DNA of 64,000 nucleotides from Labyrinthula sp. Ha (GCA_015227615.1 JAALGZ010000014.1:930001-994000); one strand, 5' to 3'. Shown: positions 24,035-35,108, counted from the stretch's first letter. Numbers and translations are program-made. Notes: a model not told the origin generated them from the sequence alone.

Positions 24035-26527
24035 TCAGCTGTCTATCTGACACTTGTAATAAGTATGTCTTCTTGTTACGGAATCCACACCAAATTGTTT
24101 CAACTCTTCTTCATCATCAAAAAGAAGATTTAATCTGGCCAAGTTTCCAAGGTTTGGTGCTAAATTCACATTCCTGGCCTGGTATGATTTTTGAGAGACT
24201 GATAGTCGCTGTTTCTTATTAGTAATATCTCCAGAGCTGGAAACATCTTCTCCTTCAAAGAAAACTAAAGTTATCTTAGTATCGAGCGTATTGCCTGTAA
24301 ATTTCAGTTGAAATGCAATGCGCAAGACCAAACCTTTGCGATAACCAGGAAGCTCTATACTTGCTTCACTTTCATTAGAACATTCTGTGATAAAAAACTC
24401 TTTTAATCGATCCGTGAAGCCAGTTTGAGACCCACCAAGAAATTCATCAAGAGTGGCAGCTATAACAAATCTTAACGTGGTGTCTTCAGTGCAGTGATTC
24501 TCTATCCAACCAACATACTTCTTGTTTCTCAACTTTGGACTAAATGGAAGGTCTAGTATATCAGTGTCATGAATCTGTCCGTCTATAAAAAATTCAAAAT
24601 TCAAACGAAAAAACATGAACTCATTGAAATTGATTGACACTAGCGGACCTGAGAAGCTAATATGCATGTTTTTAAGTATGTTATCTTCACACATAAGATG
24701 AAAACCACTGCCAAGTTTCAACCCCCATAGCTTGTTCAGAAAAATTAGATATCCACCTTCCACTTCCTCATCTGAAAGTGCGATCATCCTATCCCATTGT
24801 CCCTCAAGATGCTCTTTGCCTTCAATGTTATACCCTGAGGGGATGCTATGAAGCTGTTTCACAGCTGCTTGATTCTTCTGCTTAAGTATATGAGCTGAAA
24901 GAATAATCAATTCTTGATATAAATTTCTATAAAAGCAACTAATTGATCTACTCCATATTTTTTTATCGAGTTGATCATCTTGAAAATAACTAAGGTTTAC
25001 CGAAGAAAAATGTTCCAAAGAATAATTATTGCGTTGCTTAAGTTGTGTTAGCATAAAAGCAAATGAATATGTAGCTGGAGGCGAATCTGGGTCAAAAGGT
25101 AAAAGTTTTTGAAAAGCAAGCAGTTCGAGTATATTCTGGGTTTGCAATAGCTTTCGAGCATTCTTTCTTTTGCTTGGTACAACATCATCAAGATGTGCTA
25201 TTTTGAATAAGAGAATGAACATCGGCATAGCAAGATCAAGGCAAGTATGGTACTCGTGCAATTTTTCTCTAGGAAAAATAGCTATTCTAGACATAAGGTA
25301 AAAATCAAGAACGAAAAGTTCTACACTTAAATCGTTGTCCATTTGTTTGAAATGAAAGCTTGAAAGCAAACTTGCGGTAAACAGACGACCATTTTCACCC
25401 CAAAAAAGACCAATTTCTCGCCAGCTCTGATCAATTTCAGGTTGAAAAACGAAGAAATTGAATAGATCGGACCCCAGTTCTTCAAGGATTTCTAGCTCTG
25501 ATAATAGATCAACATCATTTTCTGACATCTGGGCGAGTGATTTCTTTTCTGTCTGCAGTTTGCTTATCAGAGCTCTTAAATTAATGCTTTGCTCCTGTTG
25601 CTTTGCTTCAGGGTTGGTAAATTCCAAGGGTCCAAAACCAAAATTGTCAGTGAAGGAGATAAACTGCTCAGGCTCAAAGCCACCAAGAAGTCCTTTGGAG
25701 AAGGATATGACTGATTCTGTATCAGTCTCTGATGCAAAAGTAGCAACATATTGTGAATAGTGTATCGCATATTGGAAAAACCTGAGAAACAAAAGTGCCT
25801 CAACTCTAAGCTGAGTATAATTAGCATGAAAATCCTTCACAAAATCGATGTCAATCATCTCTATCACTCTAGGAGAACGGTAAAAGCTTTGATACTTTCG
25901 CACCTCTGGTTCTAACTCAGCTCTTCTAACAGTCTCATGCTGCAATTTAGAAGTCTTAGCTTTCCTCCTGGAGTAAATCGTAAACTTTGGTGAGCATTTT
26001 TCGCATAGAATTCTTAGCCTAGAGTTATCCTTGTAATAAATAACTGACCTAAACGCGTGTTGAATCAGTGCTGAGTTTTTTGTACCTGTCCATGAATATG
26101 GCCAAGCTCCTTTGCCTTTGTTAAAATCTACCGTGAAAGTGGCTGACTTTGGACCTTGAAGCACTTTTTCAGAAAGAGTACCAACAAAGACACCTTGATG
26201 GTCTTTCTTATCCGAGAGTATAAAAGAAGCAATCTCATCAATAAAAAGCCCTTCTCGCAAATTTAGTTTTTCTCTCACGATCGTGTTGGAGTTTACTTCA
26301 AACTGAATAAATTCACCGAAGAAGAATAATTCTTGTGGAGTTACGGCAAGCTTGTTTTCCAGGGAAACCTTAACACTAAGTTCAGTCCCACAAAACTGCC
26401 TAGAAGAATGTCCAACAGACTTACAACCTGGAAAGCACCTAAACGTCAGATCACGGGAAAAATGAATACCTAAGATTCTTCTTCCCTGTAGACTTATTAT
26501 TTCTTTGATATGAGTTTGAAAACTCAT
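24035..26527 (-). CDS. Large orphan protein, 830 residues
   Basis: A single uninterrupted frame from an ATG at 26527. At this AT content such a length cannot be chance, so it is a real gene or a very recent one. I recognise no family. A region near residues 140-205 has a tryptophan-rich turn (WPYSWTG), a strand-like stretch with C-x2-C (LCEKCSPKF) and a basic run. That arrangement is seen in several DNA-binding or Ig-fold regions, but the resemblance is weak. The middle is helical and leucine/phenylalanine rich, with a short acidic coil near 330-355. The C-terminal third looks beta-rich. No signal peptide or clear membrane span is seen. The last codons (after about residue 815) could be read-through of an unspliced intron. 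The gene is flanked by deserts. Confidence 0.75.
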   Translation of the reverse strand: MSFQTHIKEIISLQGRRILGIHFSRDLTFRCFPGCKSVGHSSRQFCGTELSVKVSLENKLAVTPQELFFFGEFIQFEVNSNTIVREKLNLREGLFIDEIASFILSDKKDHQGVFVGTLSEKVLQGPKSATFTVDFNKGKGAWPYSWTGTKNSALIQHAFRSVIYYKDNSRLRILCEKCSPKFTIYSRRKAKTSKLQHETVRRAELEPEVRKYQSFYRSPRVIEMIDIDFVKDFHANYTQLRVEALLFLRFFQYAIHYSQYVATFASETDTESVISFSKGLLGGFEPEQFISFTDNFGFGPLEFTNPEAKQQEQSINLRALISKLQTEKKSLAQMSENDVDLLSELEILEELGSDLFNFFVFQPEIDQSWREIGLFWGENGRLFTASLLSSFHFKQMDNDLSVELFVLDFYLMSRIAIFPREKLHEYHTCLDLAMPMFILLFKIAHLDDVVPSKRKNARKLLQTQNILELLAFQKLLPFDPDSPPATYSFAFMLTQLKQRNNYSLEHFSSVNLSYFQDDQLDKKIWSRSISCFYRNLYQELIILSAHILKQKNQAAVKQLHSIPSGYNIEGKEHLEGQWDRMIALSDEEVEGGYLIFLNKLWGLKLGSGFHLMCEDNILKNMHISFSGPLVSINFNEFMFFRLNFEFFIDGQIHDTDILDLPFSPKLRNKKYVGWIENHCTEDTTLRFVIAATLDEFLGGSQTGFTDRLKEFFITECSNESEASIELPGYRKGLVLRIAFQLKFTGNTLDTKITLVFFEGEDVSSSGDITNKKQRLSVSQKSYQARNVNLAPNLGNLARLNLLFDDEEELKQFGVDSVTRRHTYYKCQIDS

Positions 26528-27780
26528 TCAAATATTTAATATCAACCATTTTTTGCACCCAATACAAAGAATAATATTCCTTCTGATTGATTTCTACTTT
26601 ACTTAAAAGAGTTTAATTCGGGCTTAACGGATAGAATGGGAAACCTAATTCAACGGAACCGGGAAAGTAGACATCAGAAGTTTCGTTAAGTTCCAGTGTT
26701 ATTTTGAATAGGTTCGGTCTACTGTTCCTATTCCCGTTTCTTACGAGGTCAACTTCTGGCTAGGGTTGAAGAGTGAAAAAACCTATAATTCTGACTTAAA
26801 AAAAATATGGATCTCTTTAGAGCATCTCTAAGAGTACACAGGCATTTCCCAAACAATGAATCACACTTTTTTCAAAACTTCCAACTATTTATCAAAAACA
26901 TCGCGAAAATTGCCTAGAGGCGCATAGGACTCATTCTGTATGTAAACTATGGTACCTCTAACAACTTTGTCCAAGAATTTCTGACTTCCAAAGATGAATC
27001 GATTTCCAAGTTCAATGATTGCCCTGAACATGTTCTATTTTGGTGGCCATACGGAAACTACATACTTGTAACCCTTAGTAATTAAAACAAGCTCAAGTTT
27101 ATCTGTAAGACTCATTTCTCAGTGTGATTCTCAGAGCTCCTCAGTTTCTACATAAAGGGGCTGAAGGATCTTTATGACATTAGCATATATCGGGAATTCT
27201 TCTGAGTACTCAGATGAACTCACAGTGAATAATCACGCTGCACCCCTACTTCTGAGACATTGTGCATCTGTTCTGTATTTAGAGAGCAGAATTTGCTTAC
27301 CGGTAATTTCTTGAAAACAGTGCATAGTTTTCTTTTCTTTAAATAAAATTAATTACCCCAATACATTTTTTGCTACAGTTAACTAAGTGATACTACCAAT
27401 TAAAGCCGAATCATTTGATACAAAGCGAAAACTTCTATTTTTCTGCAGATAATAAGAAACAAGATTTGGAAATATTTGATTATATAAATTTTTTATCAAA
27501 TTTTAGGTCTACCTATAGTACTTTTTAATCAAATGGCTTCCTCCCAATCACCATTAGACTACAAGATTCAGCTAAGATTTATAGCAAAGACAGCACTACA
27601 GCAATAAATCTCCCCCCCTAACTGCTATGCTATCCAAGAAAAATCTTTTTTTGAGAAAATAGGGGCAGTGTCAACTATTTCTAAGGAACTCAGATCAGGT
27701 CAAATCTTAAGATATTATATGCTGAAAACTGGTTGAATAGCTTTCTCATTAAGAACGTGGTTTCATCTCTGTTACAGCTA

Positions 27781-27945
27781 GGGATCAGATTTTATTAATT
27801 GATAATTTATCAGTAAAATTTTTGCCCATATTCTTCCTATTGATAAATTTTGAAAATTCCACAACCCTTTTGATTAGTTGTTGATAAGCAGAGTCAAGAA
27901 AATTATCAAATAATTACTGATATTGTTCATAAAATCCGATGCCCG
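27781..27945. mobile_element. Likely non-autonomous DNA transposon (MITE), about 165 bp
   Basis: The left end begins GGGATCAGATTTTAT. The right end, read inward on the other strand, is CGGGCATCGGATTTTAT, which matches with one gap, one mismatch and one extra outer base. Each end is bordered by CTA, so a CTA or TA target duplication is possible; TA would suit the Tc1/mariner group. The interior is AT-rich with repeated TTGATAA words able to form secondary structure, and has no ORF. Only one copy was noticed. Confidence 0.45.
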
Positions 27946-29989
27946 CTAATACCCCAAATTCCAAGTTACCAACATCCATAGGGTTCATATGATTGCTTGG
28001 TGAAGAATGCGTAATAATAATGAACTTGTATTTTTTACGTGCAAATGCCGTTCGCTAAGAAAATTTTACACGAGAAACGCACCAACTGTACTATGAAATG
28101 TGTATGTTGATATTACTTATTTTCCAAGTTTTGCCTTTATGAACCACTTTTTCTGTTTGATATTGAGCTTGTTTGAGGAAGAAAACTAGAACTAGATTTT
28201 ACCCTATCCAGGAATAATCGGTGGGGTACTTGGAAAAAATTAGGAGCACCAAGAGATTTCTATTGTTCTAAGATTATGAGAAGTTTCTGGGCAGTATTAA
28301 GAACAATCCTTAAGTATAAATCAACTCTATTGAAAGGATTAATTTATGTTCTTAATAACAGAACCTTTCTATTACTGTTGACTTAGAATGGGCTCTATAA
28401 AAGAAAATAGTTCCATGCGACCATAGTTAATGTTAGACGTGGTCTTCCATTGACACATCAGCTTGATTAGAGGTAACACTTTTAGCAAAATTTAGGGAGA
28501 CAACCCTAGAAAGGCAATTCCTCATACCTTCTATATTCAAGAGTATCTACATAATAAGAGTAAAGATTCCTGATTACGGTTTCAGTAGAAACTGAAAACA
28601 TATGTCTTAATTGATAATCCTATAATTAACTTCACTGTATAAAACTCGACAAAACTGCGTTTAATACACATTCTAACGCATATTTATAGCAAAATCACTC
28701 CAAAATAACTCCAATAGATGGTTTCGCTGTAAGAGTTCATTGAAATTCAGCTGAACTAATGCGTCAAACATTTATCAGCAATGTATAGGTGTAGCGCTTA
28801 AGATTGAACTTGATGCTTACAATAACGGAACGTTATCACTTAAATTTAACAGCTTCATAACAAAATGCCCTTATAATGAAAATTCAAAAAAGTAAGAATA
28901 ACTTTTTTTCTTTAACCAAAAACTTTCACTCTGCCTTTCTATAAATGATTTATCTAAAACGCTTCTTGCCACAGATCTTAGAGTTTAGCAGATGTGGTTG
29001 AAAAAGTGTTACTTCGTAAGTTCACTGACCATGCTGCATTGTAGCAGCAAAACAATTGATTTCAGCTTACAGCGTCAATGTTCTCATTTTGGTGGTAACT
29101 AACTGGTGATATATGCATTACGTTTTGTCGTGTCTTATTTGGTTGGTGAAGAATAACAGTGGAGCAGGGTTTTCACCCAAATCATACCCAGGTTCTGCAT
29201 CGTTGTCCCAGCAATTGCCAGTTGCAAAATATAACAGGAAATTTGTACGATAATTTAAACGTTCAGAAAAACCCACACAGGAATAACCTATATGCCTAAG
29301 CCTAAGCTTGTTTTAGCTAATAAGGGTTACTGGTACTTAATTTCCATATGGCCGCCTATATCGAACTCAATTCAAGGCAATCTTTAATCTTGAAAACGAA
29401 CACATTTTTAAAAACCATAATTCTTAAATCAAAGTAGTAACAAGAGCTGGCGTTGCACATAAAACGGCTGCTATAGCTATCTTACCCAGCATCATGTTTT
29501 CTTGGAGATATAGTGCAAAATTTCAAAAGTGCTGCATCTCCCTGAAACAAAATTCATACGAATATTTGCTTAATTTTAATAATTCTTGTGTTTTGTTAAG
29601 ACTCTAAAACGTTGATTTAGATGATATTTAAGGTGCCTCATTTCTAGATAAGAACTTATAATAGGCCATAACCTCAGTGAAATCTATTCTTAACTTAACC
29701 GGATATCACTAATTGTGCCAGTATATATAAACTTTACGAATTGTTTCAATTTACTGCTATATACACCAATGCAAGTATGTAAGTTATCAATCTTTTTCGT
29801 TAAGGAAAATTAGCTGTGGTTTATTACATTTTGGCCATTAGGTTTAGTTTTCTTCACTTTATTAATGTTTATATTACCTTACGAGCAATGGCTTCATTAC
29901 CGTACTGAACCAAACTCAGAGGCAATATTAGTTTTTTACCTAAGGTACGAGTATCTTTGGCACTTATGTGAAATCCAGCATATATATAA

Positions 29990-30475
29990 ATACTGGTAAA
30001 TATTATTGTTAGGTGGTTAAAGTAACACTAACTTTTGTGTGAGATTTCCTTAGAAATATATTCTGCGCAAATTATTTTTCAAGAGAGAATGGGAAAAGAC
30101 AGATCAACGAAAATTCCTAAGAGGTATCAATTGAAGAAAATAGGATCTAAATTCTGTTTTGCAGCAGTGAAATACAACTCAAGCTTCTAAGAATATGAAA
30201 CATATACGCTAGGGCTTCTTCTACTACTGGTACTGCTGCATTATTAAATAACTTGAAGAGAAAGAAAATTATACAAAAACAATATTACGTTTGGTAAAGA
30301 AACAGTACTGATTCTTGTATAGAAATTTAGATAGCTCAAAAAGAAATGTACCAAAACACCCATACTTTCAGTTATAACATTATCGCAGTAGCCTATATTC
30401 TCAAAGATAAACACTGTCTCGAGAACTGGGTCGAATCTTGTCAGATGTCACTTAGAGTTCATGGCTTCTACATCA
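29990..30475 (+). repeat. Dispersed repeat family B, copy 1
   Basis: The reverse complement of 60115-60610 aligns with this stretch over almost 490 bp in order. Shared words include TTTCCTTAGAAA, TATTCTGCGCAAATTATTTT, GATCAACGAAAATTCCTAAGAGGTATCAATTGAAGAAAATA (with few changes) and AAACACTGTCT. Identity in the core looks high, above that of family A, so this duplication is younger. No reading frame is kept, and the ends are not sharp. The element type is unknown. Confidence 0.75.
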
Positions 30476-31369
30476 ACTGGTAAGCGATGTAATTCCACAT
30501 CAATGTGTTATTATTAAACTATTCAGTTGTTGTTAGATAATCTGTTCAACACTAATACTTGCCTCGCAATTAACAACAGTTGGCCTAAAACCATTTATTT
30601 TTCTTCACAGACTTGTTCAACGTGTACATGTAACTAAGCACGAAATTAGTCTCTTGTATGATCTCCAACTAAGGGTTAGGTTGAGACAGAAATATAAGAA
30701 AAAAATAGTTTTACTTAATATTTTGACAAATCTATAAAGTTGGTTATCTTGGCAAGCGAATCTAAAGAAGCAGCTAACCAGAGCAAGACTCGAGGTAAGC
30801 GCAATTTGAAGCACTCATGCATTTGGATTGTGCTCAAATAAATTGAAAGAGCTTCTGGTATTTTCTTAACACAAGGCAGTCTTTATGAGGGAGCTCTATA
30901 AGAAAGAGATGTTTCTGTTAAGTCTATTTATAGGGTTTGAATGAAGTCCCAGCCACTTGCTCTATCGAAACGACAAATCCATATTTCTAGTGCGAAACTA
31001 GGGATGCCAACTGAGGAATATTTCTCATTGAGTACTTAAGAACATTAAAACTCAACAAAATCAAAATTTTAAGCTAGAGATCTTCAAACCCCAGCAATGA
31101 AGCTGAAATCTTTAATGAGTTCTTCATTGAGGGTTTTCAATAATCCTCAATCAAGTCTTCAGAGATCGTCAGTCGGTTCCTCAATTAACTCGTGATTCAA
31201 TATGGTATTAAGGTCCATTCATACTCGTAAACTAACTATAAAAATTCTTACGGAAACGCAAACAAGGTCTCAATAATGACTTACTTTGCATTCTGCAAGT
31301 TTAGTTGAGTTTGAAAGTAAACCAGTTGAAGAATCTAAAACACAATATTGCATTGCCGTAGTAGGAGAA

Positions 31370-33219
31370 ATGAAAAGAACCGCGGAAAATTTAAAGACAA
31401 TTCTATTTTCCATCAGATGGATAGACAGTATTAAAGGTGAATCAATTCAAGAGGATATGCTCAATAAACCTCTTCTCGTTTCGCTTCTTCTTTTCTCTGT
31501 CCAAGTTGTGCGTTCTAAGTTATCTACTGTTTCCCTTGCACTGAACCCGATAAGTGCGCTGGGTAAGAGAGACGCAAGCCACCAGATTAAAACTTTCCTG
31601 GAGATCTTTTATAAAACGCAATTGCTAAATATTTTTTTTATATACCCATTAAATTTTTTATATGAGAGAATATATTTTCAACTGAAACAGCTGCTAAATA
31701 GACAACTACTCACCCAAGTTTTGAAGAAACAAGTTGAAGCAGGAGCGCTTCAAGAAGTTGACGGTTCTCTTTTTGACGATGTAGAAAAGTTTGTATCTCT
31801 TTCAATGAATCTTGTGGTAGATAACATCCAAGGAATGTTGCACCTTTTTCAATATACATCTTTCATGTTTGCCACTTTAAAGAAGCTCAATGGAAGAGAA
31901 ACTAACTCTTTGCGGCTGAAACTTCTCTCTCTTGCTCTATTGTCAAGTTTTTTTTCTACTGCGTTTTTCATTAAATTTGGCAGATCTTTGTCACTCTTGC
32001 ATAGGAAGGAAAGAGATGCAGAATCAAACTTAAAATTTTCTTTATCAAGGATTAAAGAAAACTCTGACAGCATAGGGTTTTACCTTAACTCGAGCACGGT
32101 CTCCTCCTCCTTTGAAATGAAACAGATTGAAAATGACCTTTTGGAAACGCAACAGTTCAGTGTTGAGCGAAAGAATGCGAAGGAATTAATCAGCAACAGT
32201 CAGACATTTTTTCGTAAGGTGATTGCGCAAGTTCCAATTCTATTACTGTTGAAGAGCACCTCGAATAGTCATGAACATGGACATAGTCACTTGGACTCCA
32301 ACCCTACACACTCTCACGGGCATTCCCATAGCCATTCGAACCACTCTAACGAACCATCCTTACCTAAACTTGATCTATTCCTTGGTATAACAGAAGCTTT
32401 CAACGAGTTAGTCTTTCACTTTTCAATGTTGGCAGAAAATTTCAATGACATTTCAAAGCTTGAAGCAATCTCAGATAAAATTGTTCTACTCTTGAAGAAA
32501 AGACCTGAAACGAATATGTTATTTAGTCAAAATTCTTCACCTAAAAGTCCTTATCTAGCTCTACAAAATCTTGTTTTAAAGCTTCCTAACGGACAAGAAC
32601 TGTTTAAACCCGTTAATTTATCTGTTAAACAAGGAGATAAAATTTTAATTAAAGGAATGTCAGGAATTGGAAAAACTTCTCTGTTGAAAGCAATATCAGG
32701 GATATGGGCAAGAGGAACCGGCAGAATAGAAGGCAATGCTAGCCTAAAGACGTTGTTCATTCCACAGGTACAAAATTGTGTTTTTTGAGTTCTAGAAACC
32801 ATACTTGTGTATCGGTACACTTAGGCAACAAGTACTCTATCCGGATTTTGAGCTGAAGGTTGACACAGGTGTTCTGGTGAAGTTATTTGAACAAGTGGGT
32901 TTGAAAAAAGTTTTGGAAACCTGTAACTATGACCTGGAAGCCCGCAAGGACTGGGCTAAGATTTTATCACTGGGTGAACAACAGAGAGTAGCCTTCATCA
33001 GATTGTTTATTCAGAAGCCGGACTTGGTAGTCATGGACGAGGTAGTTTTTACTCTCCCACAACGTTTAGGCAACAAGCGGATGCGATTTAGCTAGTGAGA
33101 AAAGAATGTATCAGTTGCTAGGAACTTGGTGTGATACATGGATTAGTGTAGGGCATAGGTCCACGTTAGATGCTTACCATAAATCCTTCCTCACCCTAGA
33201 GCCTCCAAGTAAGTTATAG
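31370..33219 (+). CDS. SbmA/BacA (YddA, ABCD2-like) ABC transporter with His-rich loop, three exons
   Basis: Exons 31370-32767, 32796-33041 and 33070-33219 give 597 residues. The N-terminal half is a membrane domain of the SbmA/BacA-like type. The C-terminal half is the ATPase: Walker A GMSGIGKTS (about 429-437), Q-loop FIPQ, signature LSLGEQQR (523-530), Walker B VVMDE followed by ATS, and H-loop VGHRST. In plants this family is the plastid-directed ABCD2 type; bacterial relatives move peptides, cobalamin or long-chain lipids. Near residues 300-325 a histidine-rich insert (HEHGHSH..., 11 His in about 25 residues) sits in the loop before the last membrane helix, where relatives have none. The start is the first in-frame ATG; the frame is open upstream to about 31284, so another 5' exon, for instance for a transit peptide, remains possible. 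Both introns are 28 nt. Confidence 0.85.
32768..32795 (+). other. 28-nt intron, ABC transporter intron 1
   Basis: GTACAA...GTTCTAG, 28 nt with an in-frame stop. Removal joins FIPQ directly to KPYLCIGTLR, the expected Q-loop context of SbmA-type ATPases. The splice site falls exactly after the conserved glutamine. Confidence 0.9.
33042..33069 (+). other. 28-nt intron, ABC transporter intron 2
   Basis: GTAGTT...CGTTTAG, 28 nt, a frame-shifting length. Removal joins VVMDE to ATS and restores the D-loop side of Walker B, followed by the H-loop and a stop at 33217-33219. Confidence 0.9.
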
Positions 33220-33351
33220 CATTAGAAATTAGAACACAGAAAGTGCTGTAATTTTAAACTGAACAATTTGGTCTTACTATTTTATAAATGCTTCATGTTT
33301 TTCCAGAGGGTGCAATGCAGTACATATTAGCCGTTTAAATCAAACAAAAGA

Positions 33352-33861
33352 ATGAAAATTTATGAAAATATTTTTGTCGTCAACATAACTGAAACCATTA
33401 CAGAGAGTGTGCAAGGTGAAATTGTGTGTGAAGATATTGTAGGCGAAAAAGTTCAGAAAAATGTAGACGGGAGCAAAGGCAGGTTGTTTGCTGTTGATAT
33501 TTCCGCGATGACACTACCACTTATTTGTGAAACGGAAAACTTTTTGTCAATACCAAGTAGGTTTGCAATTATAGAGAGGAACCAGATAATTAAATTAAAG
33601 GTAGCAACTGTAGAAACCTCCACCTATGATCTTATGAAACAAAACAGTGGATGGCCACATCTGGCGTGGTTACTTCTGTGGATGATAAAATTATTTCTAA
33701 GAAAGACTTTTGGAGAAAAGAGACAGCAAAAAAACCATGAACTGAGACCCATTAAACCCTCTAGAAGACATGAAAGAAAACCAAACCCATGGAGAGAGGT
33801 AGGAGTAACCGCAACAGTCGATGAAACAAGCATAGACTTGTTCAAGGACATATACACATAG
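33352..33861 (+). CDS. Orphan protein, 169 residues, possible membrane segment
   Basis: An ATG-initiated frame of 169 residues placed 132 bp after the ABC transporter stop on the same strand, ending 7 bp before the convergent DPH4 stop. That tight packing supports a real gene. No family is recognised. Residues about 1-85 alternate Glu, Val, Ile and Thr and look beta-rich. Near residues 100-115 a hydrophobic tryptophan-rich stretch (HLAWLLLWMIKLFL) could be one membrane span or an amphipathic helix. The tail after it is strongly basic. A further 5' exon is possible but not required. Confidence 0.5.
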   Translation: MKIYENIFVVNITETITESVQGEIVCEDIVGEKVQKNVDGSKGRLFAVDISAMTLPLICETENFLSIPSRFAIIERNQIIKLKVATVETSTYDLMKQNSGWPHLAWLLLWMIKLFLRKTFGEKRQQKNHELRPIKPSRRHERKPNPWREVGVTATVDETSIDLFKDIYT

Positions 33862-33867
33862 CACTCA

Positions 33868-34260
33868 CTAGCAAATTCTGTACCTAAGACCACAAATATC
33901 ACATTCAAATATTTCACAACCTTTCTCGAGAGATTCCAGAGAAATAAAAACGAACTGCCTACAACGACAAAGAAAGCTGCCACTACCTAGCTCAGAAAAA
34001 GAAATGGTGTCAATGTTCTTTACATAGGCGTACGTTGTATTGTCAACTTCTTTGCGTTTCTCAAACTCGATACAAGATTTTACTTCTGAGCCAGTAAGAA
34101 ATTTAAAGGCTTGTTGAACCTGCAAAAACTTTTCAGTGCTCCCATTTTCTTTGTCTGGGTGAAACTTCAAGACTAAGTTTCGATACGCCCGTCTTATTTC
34201 AACATCATTTGAATCTGGAGTGACACCTAGAACTTCATATGCACGCAATTCGTGTTTCAT
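33868..34260 (-). CDS. DPH4: Diphthamide biosynthesis J-protein, DPH4/DNAJC24 type
   Basis: A single exon of 130 residues. Residues 6-55 are a J domain with the HPD tripeptide at 34-36, which activates Hsp70. The C-terminus is a CSL-type zinc ribbon with cysteines 98, 100, 120 and 123, in the C-x-C ... C-x2-C arrangement shared with DPH3. This combination defines DPH4, which supports the iron-sulfur chemistry of DPH1/DPH2 in the first step of diphthamide formation on elongation factor 2. The spacing between Cys pairs (19 residues) is near the usual value. The start codon faces the calmodulin-like gene across 332 bp; the stop faces the orphan ORF 7 bp away. Confidence 0.88.
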   Translation of the reverse strand: MKHELRAYEVLGVTPDSNDVEIRRAYRNLVLKFHPDKENGSTEKFLQVQQAFKFLTGSEVKSCIEFEKRKEVDNTTYAYVKNIDTISFSELGSGSFLCRCRQFVFISLESLEKGCEIFECDICGLRYRIC

Positions 34261-34592
34261 AGACTATCAACCTCAGAAGTACTGGTTATACTGGGTCAAT
34301 CCTAAATACACTATTTGGCCACTGATATCTCTTACTTTAAAAACTTATGAATTGCTCTGTGTGGTAATGCAACCTTGTTGATGTGTTGAATGACTCATTC
34401 TTATTACTGAGTCATTAAGCTGAAAACAAAGGGCTTTCGACGAGCCATATCGCATTAAACTGAGTCAATAGTTGAGTTCAAATTCAGCAGTGTCTTAACT
34501 GTTAGGTTCAGTTTGTTTTTAAAGGAAGGAACAACTGTGTTCACAGCAACAAAACTGCGTTTAAAGAAGGTTTAAAACATTCAACAGACGAA
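34261..34592. promoter_or_regulatory. Divergent promoter region with three TGA(C/G)TCA sites
   Basis: Between the DPH4 and EF-hand start codons lie TGACTCA (34391-34397), TGAGTCA (34408-34414) and TGAGTCA (34461-34467). The first two form a perfect 9-bp inverted repeat, AATGACTCA / TGAGTCATT, with a 10-nt loop. TGASTCA is the GCN4/AP-1 type bZIP core. Three copies in 77 bp is far above chance, so bZIP control of one or both genes is inferred. Confidence 0.5.
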
Positions 34593-35108
34593 ATGAAGGC
34601 CATGGCATTTGTGAAACGTGTTTTTGGAGCTCGGGCGCAAAAACCTCCTAACGCTGAAGATGATGACTTGGAAGGTGTTCTTGATCCTGAGGAGATAGCA
34701 CTAAGAGACGCCTTCGAAGTCTTTGACAAGAACAAAGACGGAGCAATTGACAGAGAAGAGTTGGCAGAGATGTTAGAATCCATTACAGGAAAGCCCGTTA
34801 CTGAACAAACGATTGACTCAATATTTAACAGAGTTGATGTGAATCAGGATGGGCTCATTCAATTTGCAGAATTTAAAGAAATGATGAAAAAGTACGAGGA
34901 AGAGCAAGTTACAAATAAGAATAAATCCTTATTCGAGGCTTTTGACAAAGATGGTGATGGATTTATTTCGAAGGAAGAATTAACGTTAGCTCTTCAGACG
35001 GTAGATCCAGAGATTGGAAGTGAAGAGATAGATGCTATAATGAGAGCGGTAGATAAGAATGAGGATGGAAAGATTGATTTCAATGAGTTCTTGAACTATT
35101 TTGTTTGA
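34593..35108 (+). CDS. Calmodulin/centrin-like protein with four EF-hands
   Basis: A single exon of 171 residues. Four canonical 12-residue calcium loops are visible at 45-56 (DKNKDGAIDREE), 82-93, 118-129 (DKDGDGFISKEE) and 154-165. All keep acidic residues at positions 1 and 12 and a glycine at 6, so all four should bind calcium. A 40-residue N-terminal extension, first basic then acidic, distinguishes it from true calmodulin. Some centrins have such an extension. The N-terminal MKAMAFVKRVFGARAQ could be an amphipathic or targeting segment. A second ATG lies three codons in. It shares the bZIP-site region with DPH4 and is convergent with the DDX42-like gene. Confidence 0.88.
   Translation: MKAMAFVKRVFGARAQKPPNAEDDDLEGVLDPEEIALRDAFEVFDKNKDGAIDREELAEMLESITGKPVTEQTIDSIFNRVDVNQDGLIQFAEFKEMMKKYEEEQVTNKNKSLFEAFDKDGDGFISKEELTLALQTVDPEIGSEEIDAIMRAVDKNEDGKIDFNEFLNYFV

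Larger units (their letters stand above)
26528..31369. other. Gene desert with MITE and dispersed repeat
   Basis: This is 4.8 kb with no recognisable gene. It contains a likely MITE (27781-27945), copy 1 of repeat family B (about 29990-30475) and a stretch near 31020-31200 with recurrent TCATTGAG/CTCAAT-like words. The promoter of the ABC transporter must lie at its right end. Confidence 0.5.

Noticed and set aside
31286-31369. Upstream in-frame extension of the ABC transporter
   Set aside because: It begins with TTG and has no ATG; kept only as a possible 5' exon.
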